Source: Entoloma clypeatum (Eukaryota > Basidiomycota > Agaricomycetes > Agaricales > Entolomataceae). Taken from it: DNA of 64,000 nt. Shown piece by piece: positions 55,014 to 64,000 of this stretch. The translations under genes were made by a program, and so were the position numbers. Numbering within the stretch: position 1 is the stretch's first letter; each line of letters opens with the position of its first letter. The notes under the pieces were generated by a model that was not told where the DNA came from, searched no databases, and was given only the letters and a program-made list of their open reading frames with translations. Where the stretch lies: assembly GCA_963565915.1 (NCBI GenBank), contig OY751490.1:4588001-4652000 (forward strand). Reading direction: 5' to 3'.

Positions 55014-56475
55014 GAGTCTTGACTCCTCCATGGTTGACAACGACCACATCTTTGGTCATTCTCATCATGGATGACTCTCAAGTCATCTTTGATGCAGGTT
55101 CTTTCGAACCTGCTTGGTTTCGTGGCATATTTTCTTTGAATGTGCAAGGTGTATTGACACCATGTATATTACGAGGTGGTGCTGTTGTACCACCTGTCAT
55201 TTGATGACTATTGTGGGGATGACACCTGATGTTCCCACTGGTTCTCATGTTTCACGGTCATCTCTGTCCATGCAGGTTTATTTAAGCCTGCTTGTTCCAT
55301 TTTTGGGGTGGATTCGTGGGACAACTATGTTCCCATTTCCTCCCCTTCTTGCTTCATACTATGATGAAGCACATCAGGGTTTCTGTGAGGCAATTTCCTT
55401 CACTTCTCCTCTGGTAATAATTTATCCCTCGTCATTTGCAACGACCTTTTCTATTCTTTCGTATGATGGTATCTTTGTATGCCATCTTTATATCCATCAT
55501 ATTGGGACTTATATTTCCCAAGTTGTGGTCCACGAGTTTTTGTACAACGAACAACATATGTTTGTTTTTTAATTGGCAGGACTTTTGCCAAGTATATTAT
55601 CTTTGGTGAGCTTAGCTCGCCATGTCATTTGTTCATTTCTGGGGTTCGCGAGAATCCCCATGTTCACATGAACCTATCATAAATGACATGTTGTCATTTC
55701 TATCTTTCTTTGGCATGAACATCATTTCTGGGCAATGAGATCTTTTCATCTCGAGGGTTATTAGAACCCTCTCAGCTACAATTTTTGTGTGGGCGACACT
55801 TTTGTCGCCACTGTTTTTGTGAATTTTGGAAGTTCAGAGAACCTCCAGCCCATTTTGGGCTCTCACCATGCATTTGCAGTTGATGGCGTCTTTCGGACCA
55901 CAGATGTGGTGCTGATTCTTCTGTCGAGGGTAAAGGTACCCTCGGAACTCTTGTTCCCATTGTTGGTGGTCGTATTCTATGGGTTGATTGGGATTTTGCA
56001 GCCTATTCTGACCGCCATGAAGGCAATTGATCTGCCTTTGATAAAGGTCTTTGAATTTCAAGACCTTCTTTTGAAGTTGACAGAACTTGTGTTCTGTCGA
56101 GACTATCTTTGTCTCTTTTGCAAAGGGGACCTATAGAGTCTTTACTCCATATTTTGAGACAACTGTTCTTGTCTTCCCCCGCCGTTTCTACTTTGGTGAT
56201 GATTTCCGGAGTCTCTTCATTGACTCCAGAGGAGGTTATTCTAACCTCTGTTTCTTGATTCATATTAACGGAAATGTTTCCGTGTTCCTCTCTATACTCT
56301 ATGAGAGATTTGGAAGACTTGAAAGTCTTCCGTTCTAGTCCGTCGACTACATGTCGTGGCCTTATTGGACTTTCAATTGAAGACTCAATAGTCTTCAGTT
56401 CTTCATGATCCACTTTGGATTGGTGGTCAACACCATCTCTGTGGTTCAGAAGTTGATGAGGCTCATAAGCCTCAT
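55014..56475. repeat. Array of short unique hairpins, right block
   Basis: At least 20 perfect stems of 5-9 bp with loops of 2-8 bases in 1.46 kb. Examples: 55094-55113 (GCAGGTTC), 55681-55699 (AAATGACA), 55753-55771 (GAGGGTT), 55897-55910 (ACCACA), 55925-55944 (CGAGGGTA), 56044-56067 (AAGGTCTT), 56079-56098 (GACAGAAC), 56268-56283 (ACGGAAA), 56312-56331 (GGAAGACTT), 56378-56397 (TGAAGACT), 56456-56475 (ATGAGGCT). The stems are all different, so this is not a repeat of one unit. ORFs across it show no known domain. Confidence 0.85.
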
Positions 56476-56527
56476 GGTTTCTTTCCACGACAATATCTCC
56501 CAATACGTGCTGGAATCTGAGGACTGC

Positions 56528-57256
56528 TTACCATTTTTTTGACTTGGTCGTCTTCTCCGATCTGTCCTCAGCTTGGGCTGCGCAGGCATTTGCTTTGGCA
56601 TTAGAAGATGATTTTTTTGAGTAGTTGACTGCCCTGTGACCAACGTTTCCGCAAAACATGCATAAATTGTTGTCAAATTGCCGCTGGCATTCTTGGGGAG
56701 TCAATTTCCCGTCTTTGCCAAGTTTGTCAGAGAGGGCAGATTTTGGAGAGGTGGATGACAACTTTTGTTGTTGTTGCGAGTTGGGTTTAGATGATGAGGA
56801 GTTGTTGTTGGAAGATGATGAAGTGGGGGTCTGTTTCTTGTCGGGGTGCATTGTGTCAGGAAACTGGTGAGTTTCCCGAGAGTCAGAGCCATCAAAAGTG
56901 TCAGGTTCCTTCAACTTCTTTTTCAGAGATCTCGGAGTTTCTCTACATTGGAGCTCCTGCATCATAAGCATAATCGCTTCGGCGAGGTTTGGAGTCTGTT
57001 TGCGATGGAAAGGGTTGTCGAAAGGAGATGTCAGAGATTTGTGAAAAGGACAGGATCCTTCAGGAATGGGAGGTCCCTGAGTCTGAGGTGTTCAGAGACG
57101 AGGTGTCGGAGATATGGGATCAGGTTTGGGTGCAGATTCTTCTGCAGAAAGATCTTGGAACGTATGTAGAAATGATGCCCTGGTGTTCTGCAGATTTGAA
57201 GCTTCTGCCGTGGCTGCTGCTGCGCGGGAGTTCTGAGTGGTGCGGGCTGCTGCCAT
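56528..57256 (-). pseudogene. Gypsy-5 Gag with internal deletion
   Basis: Start MAAARTTQNSRAAAATAEAS. Then a Pro-rich stretch, AEAIMLMMQELQCRETPRSL, the usual capsid entry KLKEPDTFDGSDSRE, and an abrupt pass into a Ser/Asn/Gln-rich linker and one CCHC knuckle whose last Cys is Tyr (CMFCGNVGHRAVNY). About 150 residues of capsid seem to be missing. One TGA lies near 57075. Its left neighbour, where pol should be, is the hairpin array. Confidence 0.75.
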
Positions 57257-57302
57257 AACTGGAATTTGAAATACAGATAAGCGAGTGGCAGTTTGAATAT
57301 AC

Positions 57303-57789
57303 TGTTAAGAACTGATCGACAAAAATGTCGGAGCTACGTCGGAGGTGTCGGAGGGTCAGAGGGTTGGAGCGTGTGCAACGTAGGGACAAGGACTTGGCTT
57401 CAACTTGTATGTTGTGCCCTCACTAATATGTCGGTGTTCTTATTTCAGAGGATCGGAGGATCAGAGGGTTGGAGGTCGGACTCAAGTTAAGAGTCGGAAA
57501 GAGAATGGGAGGTGTGATGTTGAATCTAAGTTGATATTCAAACTGAAGCTAATACACGATTCTACATAAGCTTAAATACTATGTCGGAGGACATGTAGCT
57601 TTGTTGGAGTCAGATAACGAGTGGCTGTCAGAGATGTTTAACATAAGTAAAGTGGTTGGATGTAAGTAATGTACATAGTAACCAGATTCATAACAGTAAG
57701 TATGCATAATAAGTATTTGTCAAAATGTCGGAGGTGTCAGAGGTGTCGGACTTGGTCAGAAATTGTTGGAGCTGATCAGACTGTAACAT
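57303..57789 (-). repeat. Probable Gypsy-5 5' LTR, 487 bp
   Basis: TGTTAAGAACTGATC…GATCAGACTGTAACA on the plus strand: TG...CA limits with inverted ends, placed just upstream of the Gag start. Rich in GTCGGAG words. It differs from the Gypsy-3 LTR, so the two belong to separate elements. Confidence 0.6.
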
Positions 57790-57869
57790 TTGGCCCCATG
57801 TTTGGAAATGTTCGGGGCTTCGGCCCGAACCTGTACCCTGAGTAAGTGTTTGTGTTCGGCCCCAACCCA

Positions 57870-58103
57870 AACCCAAACCCAAACATTAAGGTTCAGTTTG
57901 TTTTCAAACTACTTGAGTACCTCCTTTGCAGTCTCCCTTTCAATGCTCTTGAGGTCAAGGGTAGATGGGCCAGTGAAGCCTTCACAGTATACCTATGTGC
58001 TCACACCAAAATAATGGCCCCTTACATGCAGGATGATATTGTTGTCTCTCGAGAACTCAACAAGCTTTCGCTTCCACCCATCAAACGAGGCAGGGTGCAC
58101 TAA
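57870..58103 (+). pseudogene. Tyrosine recombinase C-terminal fragment
   Basis: About 70 codons: FKLLEYLLCSLPFNALEVK, GRWASEAFTVYLCAH, KIMAPYMQ. The GRW…YL text resembles the end of the catalytic domain of Crypton-like and other fungal tyrosine recombinases, with the candidate nucleophile in VYL. All earlier active-site residues are missing. A short CCCAAACC run precedes it (57855-57885). Confidence 0.5.
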
Positions 58104-58387
58104 CTGACCTGATGACCGCAACTAACATATCCGGGAACAGGCTTCACATCACGCATCACACTGCTACTATTAGCATAGGGGAGCACTGTTCAACTCGTTC
58201 TCATGGTTTCTCAGGTCGCGGCTAGTCGGAGCCCCTGGCGGGGCATCTCCCATTTCTTTCATATCGTACTATGCACATCTGAATACTAGCTCTACTCCCA
58301 TAAATACATGCTCCCCGTGATCATCACACCACGGTCACTCTATCCTCGCAATAACGATAGAGTCACAGAGCATCATTCTGGATGTTG
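58104..58387. other. Stretch without recognised feature
   Basis: No gene or repeat recognised between the recombinase fragment and the Tc1 left end. Confidence 0.3.
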
Positions 58388-58389
58388 TA

Positions 58390-59890
58390 CAGTGGCTTAC
58401 AAAACTGCCCCAATGTTACCTTGTTTTTGAATGTTTTATATATAGCTTGGGAATGAGAACAAATAAAACCAAGGTGTAAGTTAATGACTAATACTAATTA
58501 ATTCTGGCTATCCACCAAGAGAAGAATTATATAAGTCCGATCAAAAATGATGGAGATATAATCAAAATAAAACAGGGACTCATTGGGGCAGTTTTGTAAC
58601 TCAGTAAAGTTTTCTGATTTTATTCCTATTGTGCAGTAATAAAGCATGAAAGTACACTGTGGGAGTAATAAACAATGTGATGTGACCTTGTTTGTATCAA
58701 TTTGACATGTTGAACTTGGTTCAACTCTCTTCTTTACTTCTTGCCACCATCATGAGACCTATCTCTGCTGCTAAGCACTCTTCTGTGGTTTCTCTTCTTG
58801 CTGAAGGTTACTCTCATCGCCAAATTGAGTCCAGAACTGGTGTTGGGAAGGGTGCTATTGGGTGAATCAGCAAGGAAGTGGAGGGAGACAAGGAAAACCA
58901 TCCTGGAGGTCGTCCATCCAAGCTCTCTGCACGCGACAAACAGACTGTTATTTGCCAAATCAGTACCGGCAAGCTTGATAATGCTGTTCAAGCTGCACAG
59001 TTCATCAATCCCATCATTCCCAATCCTGTCAATCCTCAAACAGTCAGAAGAGCACTTGAAGAGGCTGGTCTTCGCTCAGCAACCAAGAAGAAAGTTCCTC
59101 TTCTCAAGGCTGCACATCGTGCATCTTGTCTCAAGTTTGCTAGATATCATCAAAACTGGACTGTGGAGGACTGGAAGAGGATATTATGGAGTGATGAGAC
59201 AAAGATTAATCAGATTGGATCTGATGGAAAGGTTTATGTGTGGAAAACACTAGGTGAGCCAGTATCTGATCGCACCACCACACTGACTGTCAAGCATGGA
59301 GGGGGAAACAATCTAATGGTATGGGGTTGCATGGGCTGGAATGGGGTGGTGGAAGATGCATGTTGAGTACCACAGCAGTAGTTGAACGTTTAGGGTAGGT
59401 ACTTGTTACGACTAGTATATATAGTAGATAGTTTGAACATGGAACCCCAGTCTTGAGCTGGTTTCTACTGCCTCAAACCTCTTTCTAAGCCTTTCCCTCT
59501 CCTCCCCACGTTTCCTCTCTAGCAAGAACTGGGTTTGTGTTGGCGTCGCTAACAAAAAGCTTTGAGAAGTTGGAGATGAATGAGGGCGAGCGGTATTTCC
59601 AGCAGGACAACGACCCAAAACATGCCTCCAAACTGGCTGACAAGTGGTTTGAAGACAACGATATCATTGTGATTCACTGGCCTGCACAATCCCCTGATCT
59701 CAATCCCATTGAACACCTTTGGGTTCACATCAAGCACAAACTTCTGGAGTACAAGATACCACCAAAAGGAGTGCATGAGTTATGGGACAGAGTGGTGAAG
59801 GAGTGGAATGAAATACCACCAGAGGTATGCCAAAAGCTAATAGAAAGCATGCCTAGAAGGATGGAGGCAGTTATCAGGGCAAAAGGAGGT
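58390..59890 (+). mobile_element. Second Tc1/mariner element, right end missing
   Basis: Left end CAGTGGCTTACAAAACTGCC after TA at 58388-58389. The inner inverted copy (GGGGCAGTTTTGTAAC) is near 58583, the same palindromic end design as the first Tc1. The right end is cut at 59890 by the Gypsy-4 LTR. Confidence 0.85.
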
Positions 59891-59896
59891 TGTTGA
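58752..59896 (+). pseudogene. Tc1-like transposase, interrupted
   Basis: MRPISAAKHSSVVSLLAEGY… gives the helix-turn-helix part. A TGA at 58863-58865 fits a former CGA. GGRPSKLSARDKQTV and WSDETKINQIG (first Asp) follow. The frame stops at 59364-59366 (TGA). About 165 bases of foreign, AT-then-CT-rich DNA follow, replacing some 10-15 codons. The frame resumes near 59530 (VLASLTKSFEKLEM), with QQDNDPKHAS (second Asp) and SPDLNPIEHLW (Glu). The end is altered by the LTR joint. Confidence 0.88.
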
Positions 59897-60512
59897 GGCG
59901 ATGCTAAGTCTGACGACATCGCGAGCCCAAACTTAGAAACTTAGAGAAGGAATGTGGAAGGGGCTGTATTTGTTATGGCGATAGCCTACAACAACAAGTC
60001 CAAGGATCGGATCACGTGGGTTTGAACTGGTTCCACTACAAGTCCCTCAGTAGGTTGACTTGGCCTGTCAGCGAGTTCCTCAGAAGGTCGACTCGGTTCG
60101 ATTCAGCAGAGCTAAGTCCTCGCAAGGCACTTAGTTTGAGAGCATTTCAGATAAGACAGGTAAGTGTTATTTGTCTAGGTCAAGCTGAGGACCTCTACTC
60201 TAAGGTTACAAGTCTTATATATGTTATCCTATGGCTATAAATAAGTATATGCTGCACAGGAGCTAAATAAGCCATTGGTTAGATAGATGTTTCAAGGGGG
60301 CTGTGGCATAGGAGTCAGAGATAAGGCCTCAAGGCCGTGAGTCATAGATAACAAGTGAAAAGATATACTAAAGGGAAAGTAGTCCGAGTCAATGTGAGTC
60401 ATGACACTGATAGAGGGGACACGTGTCCCAGGGTTGTCGGAGTTTGTTGAAATGGTGTCTGATAGGAATCGAGGGTGGAAGGGTCATAGGAAAGGGGTGA
60501 AAAAGTGTAACA
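59891..60512 (-). repeat. Gypsy-4 3' LTR, 622 bp
   Basis: TGTTGAGGCG…GTGTAACA on the plus strand. The first 60 or so bases resemble the Gypsy-2 LTR end (CTAAGTC…GACGACATCGCGAGCCCAAACTTA), so the families are related. A TATATAA lies near 60215 in element sense. A purine tract (AGAAGGGGGGTAA) abuts it on the right. Confidence 0.85.
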
Positions 60513-60553
60513 TTACCCCCCTTCTATGGTTGAAGTCACCGGCTTCAATGCTT

Positions 60554-61473
60554 TCAGGTCGCCATGTTGTGCACGGCATTGTCGTCGAATTCGTATGGCT
60601 CGCCTTCGAGCTCTGCATGTCCAGGACCTAAGCACTCATAGTCATAGTGTCCGGGTGCCTTCCTCCAACACTTCTGACACACGTAATATCCACATTGACA
60701 CTCAATGTGTCCGTCGGCCCTAGCACAGAGGCCGCACTTGCGTCCCTTGTTGATGTGTGGCCATCCTGCAGGACGGTGCCAGGGTCCGCTCGGAGAGTGA
60801 GCGCGTCCATGTGTGTCAATTTCGTAGCCAATGCAATCAGGTTTGTTGGTGAGGTCAATTGGGATTTGGTATGATGAACCATGTCCAAGAGGGACAGACA
60901 TGGTGGTGCGTGTGGTTTTTCTTCTGGAGTGTTTAACAACTCCATAGGACGGTTTCTTTATTTTTACGTCAGTCTTGACGTCGGAAATGCTTTGGTCGCT
61001 GGTTAAGGGCGATGCGGATTTGGTAGGGGAAGGGGTACTCGGGGGATCGGGGTTTCTGATGACAAGGGAAACTGGGTCAGGGACGGGGGTCGGTTCAGGG
61101 GTAGGTTCAGGGATGGGGATTGTGGGAGTGGGAATTCTGCGGACAGGGTTTATAAGCGAGAGGTCAGGTAGTTGGAGCGTGTGGGGAATAATCGTTCAAA
61201 CTGTCTATAGACTCCTCGGTCTACTAGAAGGTCAGTGTGGCTGTCAATGAGGCGGGCGATGGAGGCGGAGGTGTTATAATGGTATTCACAGATGTTAATC
61301 AATCCGTACAGTGTGTTGACCAAAAGCTGGTCGGTTTCATCTTCAATACATCCAAGGACATTGTTCTTGTCTTCAGGATTGGTGAAAAGATTCAGGAGGC
61401 GGGATCGGCGGGTGTGTCTGTCGGTGTTGAACACGACTTCTTTGGTGGGGGTGATGTGGAGGTCGGACATGAT
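60554..61473 (-). pseudogene. Gypsy-4 ORF3 with C-terminal zinc-binding domain, one frame change
   Basis: Starts MSDLHITPTKEVVFNTDRHT just after pol. The first half (about 105 codons) looks helical. The frame changes near 61150-61180, then a Pro-rich linker (IPEPTPEPTPVPDPV) and a Cys-rich end follow: CGLC, then ECQCGYYVCQKC, then YEC, with His between, enough ligands for two zinc ions. It lies between pol and the 3' LTR, the place of env in retroviruses, but shows no signal peptide or membrane span. Family not recognised; the zinc part is vaguely RING/ZZ-like. Confidence 0.55.
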
Positions 61474-61499
61474 GAATATGAGAATGTAGGTTGTTGCAT

Positions 61500-62228
61500 T
61501 CAAAGGTGGTGGGTTTGTTTGTAAAGATCCAACATTTCCTGGGCTCTTTTTAAGTTGATTTTGGGTTCCCATGTGTTATCGCTCGATGGGTATCCCATCC
61601 ATTTGACCAAATATCTGTACCCTCTGCCCTGTCGCTTATGGGTAAGGATTGCTTCTACTTCATATTCATGTTCTCCTTCGATCAGATCAGGAGGTGGGTT
61701 GTGGAAGTTTGGTCCGTGTGTGTCGTTCTCCCAATATGGTGTTAACAAGGAGGCATGGAAAACAGGGTGGATCTTCCATTGTTCTGGGAGTTTCAGTCTG
61801 TATGTCAGGGGTCCGAGTACCTCGGCAATAGTGAAGGGTCCTTCTCTTTTGGGTGCCAGTTTTCTGGAAGGATATCCGATTCGGAGGTTCTTCCCTTCTA
61901 GCCATACTTGTTCTCCTTTCCCAAATGGGGTGAAGCCTCGTGTTGATCTTTCAGCCATCAACTGACGGGCTAGTTCGTGTGCCGCTAGCGCTTCATCTCT
62001 TGCTTGTTTTAGCTCCTTGAGCCATTCTTCTATGCTTGGCACATTTGTTTTTTCGAATGCCAGCGGTATGTCCCTTGGTTCATATCCCATCATTAGATAG
62101 AATGGAGATCGTTTCATTGTGGAATGGGTCCTCTGATTGTGACAGAACTCCATTGTTGAGTTGTGATCGTGCCATGTTTCAGGATTGTTTGAACAGAACA
62201 TCCGGAAATAGATCTCAAGATTCATTAA
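61500..62228 (-). pseudogene. Gypsy-4 integrase C-terminal region and chromodomain
   Basis: About 240 open codons: end of the integrase core (SNNPETWHDHNSTMEFCHNQ), the linker with WLEGKNLRIGYPSRKLAPKREGPF, the IHPVFHASLLTPY motif, and the chromodomain (EYEVEAILTHKRQGRGYRYLVKWMGYPSSDNTWEP). No stop in this part. Truncated near 62228 where Copia sequence begins. Confidence 0.88.
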
Positions 62229-62230
62229 CA

Positions 62231-63484
62231 ATGTCTACCTCTCACTCTGCTCTTGATATCATCACCCCCTTTGACGGCATCGACTACCAAAGTTGGGCCG
62301 AAAGGATGAAGTCCTACCTCCTCCATCAAGGAGTCTGGCGCCTCGTCTCTGGCGACATCACCCGTCCCGTGATCGCCGACTTCACCACTACAGTCTCCAC
62401 TCCCGGTCCCACTGCTGCTGCTCCCCCTGTGCTGGTTACCACTGTTGACCAACCCGGCTTCCGCAAGGAAGAAAAAGCCTGGATTAGGGATGATGACATA
62501 GCCTTTGGAGCAATCCGTCTGAAGGTCTCTGAGGCGATCAGGCGCCACATCAAAGACAGCACCTCGGCACTTGACGTGTGGAAAACGCTAAAGGATGCCT
62601 ACTCCAAGGTATCCCCGGCTGTCATCTTCGGCGACTTCAAGGCCGCCGCCACCTTCAAACTGTCTGGACGCAACCCTGTGCCCGAGATTGAGCGCCTGGG
62701 GTCCCTTTTTGCCCGGCTCGCCGATTCAAATTTTATCGTCCCTGATCTGATGCAGGCAATGATCCTGGCCAATGTGATTCCTGACACCTGGTTGTCACTC
62801 TCCACCGCCATTTTCCAGGTCTACGACGCCAGCAATTTCACCTACAGAGCCGTCGCCGAGAGCATCATCTCTGAATACCGGCGCAAGTACTCAGTTGGGT
62901 CTACTCGTGCGTCCAATGAGCAGGCCCGGAAAATCTCTGGGACAAAACGAAAGGGGCAGGACCCTAAATGGGAAAAGCAGCAAAAGCCGAGTACCTCGCA
63001 GAACGACGCTGACGAGCAGCCTAACTCGACCGACCCTAGTACCGCTTCCGAAAAGAAGAAGGGAAAAGGACGCTGGCGCAATCAGAAGAAAAACGCCAAC
63101 ACTGCGGACAACGCGTCCGACAATGTGGAAGAAACGGTTGAGTTTATTGCTCCCGCCATCCACTTCCCTCCGCTGCCGACTCCAACCCTCATGATGATCA
63201 CTGGGCGCGGAACAACTTTGAGTACCGCCCAGCCCGACTCCCAGAGGATGCAGTCTCTACTGCAGCGGATGAACCCACCTCCGTCACAGTACACCGGACA
63301 GACTCCTAGAATGTCGTCAGCGTGGAAAAAGAATGAGAAGGTTAGAAACTCGCCCGAGAAATCGGCGCCTGACCCTCTGGGTCAAATCTTCGTATCCTGG
63401 ATACCATCATCCCGGACATTGACGAAAGGCCATCCAAGCAGCGTCGAGTCACTCCGCCGCTGGATCAATCCCTCAGCCGCATAG
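62231..63484 (+). CDS. Copia Gag, 418 residues
   Basis: Start MSTSHSALDIITPFDGIDYQ. The order fits Copia Gag: FDGIDYQSWAERMKSYL, ALDVWKTLKDAYSK, FKLSGRNPVPEIERLGSLF, IPDTWLSLSTAIFQVYD, then a basic Lys/Arg-rich tail (about residues 245-300). No CCHC knuckle is visible. Near 63375-63395 the natural frame changes to the one that carries protease, so the last 35 or so residues may not be real. The ATG directly follows the Gypsy-4 fragment; no LTR or leader precedes it, so the 5' end is lost. Confidence 0.82.
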   Translation: MSTSHSALDIITPFDGIDYQSWAERMKSYLLHQGVWRLVSGDITRPVIADFTTTVSTPGPTAAAPPVLVTTVDQPGFRKEEKAWIRDDDIAFGAIRLKVSEAIRRHIKDSTSALDVWKTLKDAYSKVSPAVIFGDFKAAATFKLSGRNPVPEIERLGSLFARLADSNFIVPDLMQAMILANVIPDTWLSLSTAIFQVYDASNFTYRAVAESIISEYRRKYSVGSTRASNEQARKISGTKRKGQDPKWEKQQKPSTSQNDADEQPNSTDPSTASEKKKGKGRWRNQKKNANTADNASDNVEETVEFIAPAIHFPPLPTPTLMMITGRGTTLSTAQPDSQRMQSLLQRMNPPPSQYTGQTPRMSSAWKKNEKVRNSPEKSAPDPLGQIFVSWIPSSRTLTKGHPSSVESLRRWINPSAA

Positions 63485-64000
63485 ACATTGACCATCAGAG
63501 CGAGCATATAGGGCCGGATCAATTTGAAGATGGGCTTATTGAACTTGACGGTTCGTCATCTTCCTCTCCTGACTCTGACCAAATAAGGAAAGCTAATAAC
63601 ACCTTCTTTCAGACATGTAAAATATTAGCTAGTACTAGTGCAGAATGTATGGATCATATTGACAACGATCTATATAAAAACTATACAAAGCACTTTGCGT
63701 CATGCACACACTGCAAGGAGAAAGAACGTGCACAATGGATCTTAGACTCCAGTGCCTCGTTACACTTTACCCATGAGTTCAAGGACTTTGCGTACTACAG
63801 GCCTCTCAAGGCTAAGCGATTTGTCCAGACAGCTGCAAAGGGAAAGAAACTGGAGATACTCGGAGTTGGGGCCGTTCCAGTATGGCATACCCTAAATGGG
63901 GAAACTAAAACCCATCTCCTACGACCGGTATTTTACATTCCGGATATGGACACACATCTATTGTCCCTAGGCGTCTTCCTTAACCATGGTTACAAAGTTG
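63390..64000 (+). pseudogene. Copia pol start with protease, runs off the window
   Basis: A frame one base off from Gag: LRILDTIIPDIDERPSKQRR…, an acidic and Ser-rich linker, then the protease near 63740 with WILDSSASLHFT. In Copia elements this is normally WILDSGASxHF, so the Gly after Asp-Ser is Ser here (GGT to AGT would do it). It continues to the edge with HLLSLGVFLNHGYKV, the usual text after protease. Confidence 0.8.

Noticed and set aside
56003..56503. 166-codon ORF across the hairpin array, minus strand
   Set aside because: No domain, composition follows the hairpin words, and it starts and ends without relation to any element limit.
51248..57789. Reading 51248-57789 as one element with its pol turned into hairpins
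   Set aside because: The LTRs at the two ends (TGTAAGGGC and TGTTACAG types) differ, so two different chromoviruses are involved. The idea is kept only as a note on position.
57855..57885. CCCAAACC repeats as a possible telomere tract
   Set aside because: Only about three units, and the fungal telomere repeat is normally TTAGGG.
59404..59553. TGTTACG…GCTAACA as a short solo LTR in Tc1-2
   Set aside because: The right part (GCGTCGCTAACA) is transposase coding sequence in frame, so the apparent LTR end is chance; no target duplication either.
60554..61473. Gypsy-4 ORF3 as an envelope gene
   Set aside because: No signal peptide, no membrane segment and no fusion-protein features; the Cys pattern fits zinc binding.

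Overview
This is a repeat-filled, apparently heterochromatic stretch of a fungal nuclear genome, most likely an Agaricomycete (mushroom-forming basidiomycete). The grounds are: several different Ty3/Gypsy chromoviruses with C-terminal chromodomains; Tc1/mariner, hAT and Copia remnants; GT-AG introns of only 51 and 61 bases; and wreckage of a KOW-domain gene family and a tyrosine-recombinase family that are typical of that class. I found no intact host gene. Almost every recognisable gene belongs to a mobile element, and most are broken.

Layout. 1-3480: 3' part of a Gypsy-1 element (RT to chromodomain, extra ORF3, LTR). 3542-4591: broken KOW-domain gene. 4750-10812: non-autonomous hAT-type elements of family A, one carrying a Tc1 element, and two inserted one base apart at the same target. 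11016-17580: Gypsy-1 fragments in both orientations, one LTR split by a 1.25 kb solo LTR. 17581-20591: minisatellite, tRNA-like sequence and another hAT-type element. 20592-23690: a Gypsy-1 copy whose Gag is fused to the chromodomain, then a heavily mutated Gypsy-1 pol. 23769-26725: truncated LTR-4, solo LTR and an inverted minisatellite block. 26726-33223 (minus): old Gypsy-2 copy carrying a complete 2316 bp non-autonomous LTR element. 33485-39618 (plus): young Gypsy-2 copy with nearly identical LTRs. 39766-42465: two nested hAT-type elements. 42867-43066: 200 bp assembly gap. 43067-50236 (minus): most complete Gypsy-1, split by a 1.1 kb solo LTR. 50237-57789: hAT transposase remnant, three chromovirus remnants and a strange array of short hairpins. 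57790-62230: tyrosine recombinase remnant, second Tc1, and the 3' end of Gypsy-4 with a zinc-binding ORF3. 62231-64000: start of a Copia element.

How the parts relate. The Gypsy families share Gag with CCHC knuckles, then protease, reverse transcriptase, RNase H, integrase and chromodomain. In Gypsy-1 and Gypsy-2 the sequence just inside the 5' LTR is the exact reverse complement of a stretch in the LTR lying where transcription should start (roughly 30 bases past a TATA box). That is the arrangement expected for Tf1/sushi-type self-priming. The 2316 bp element instead has a tRNA-type primer site.

Most promising items: the hairpin arrays at 52588-53045 and 55014-56475; the small LTR element at 30263-32578, proven by its empty site; self-priming signals in two families; extra ORFs between pol and the 3' LTR in two families; and hAT-type elements that carry a shared 21-24 bp minisatellite. 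Stop codons in the dead copies are mostly CGA to TGA changes, pointing to loss of methylated CpG.
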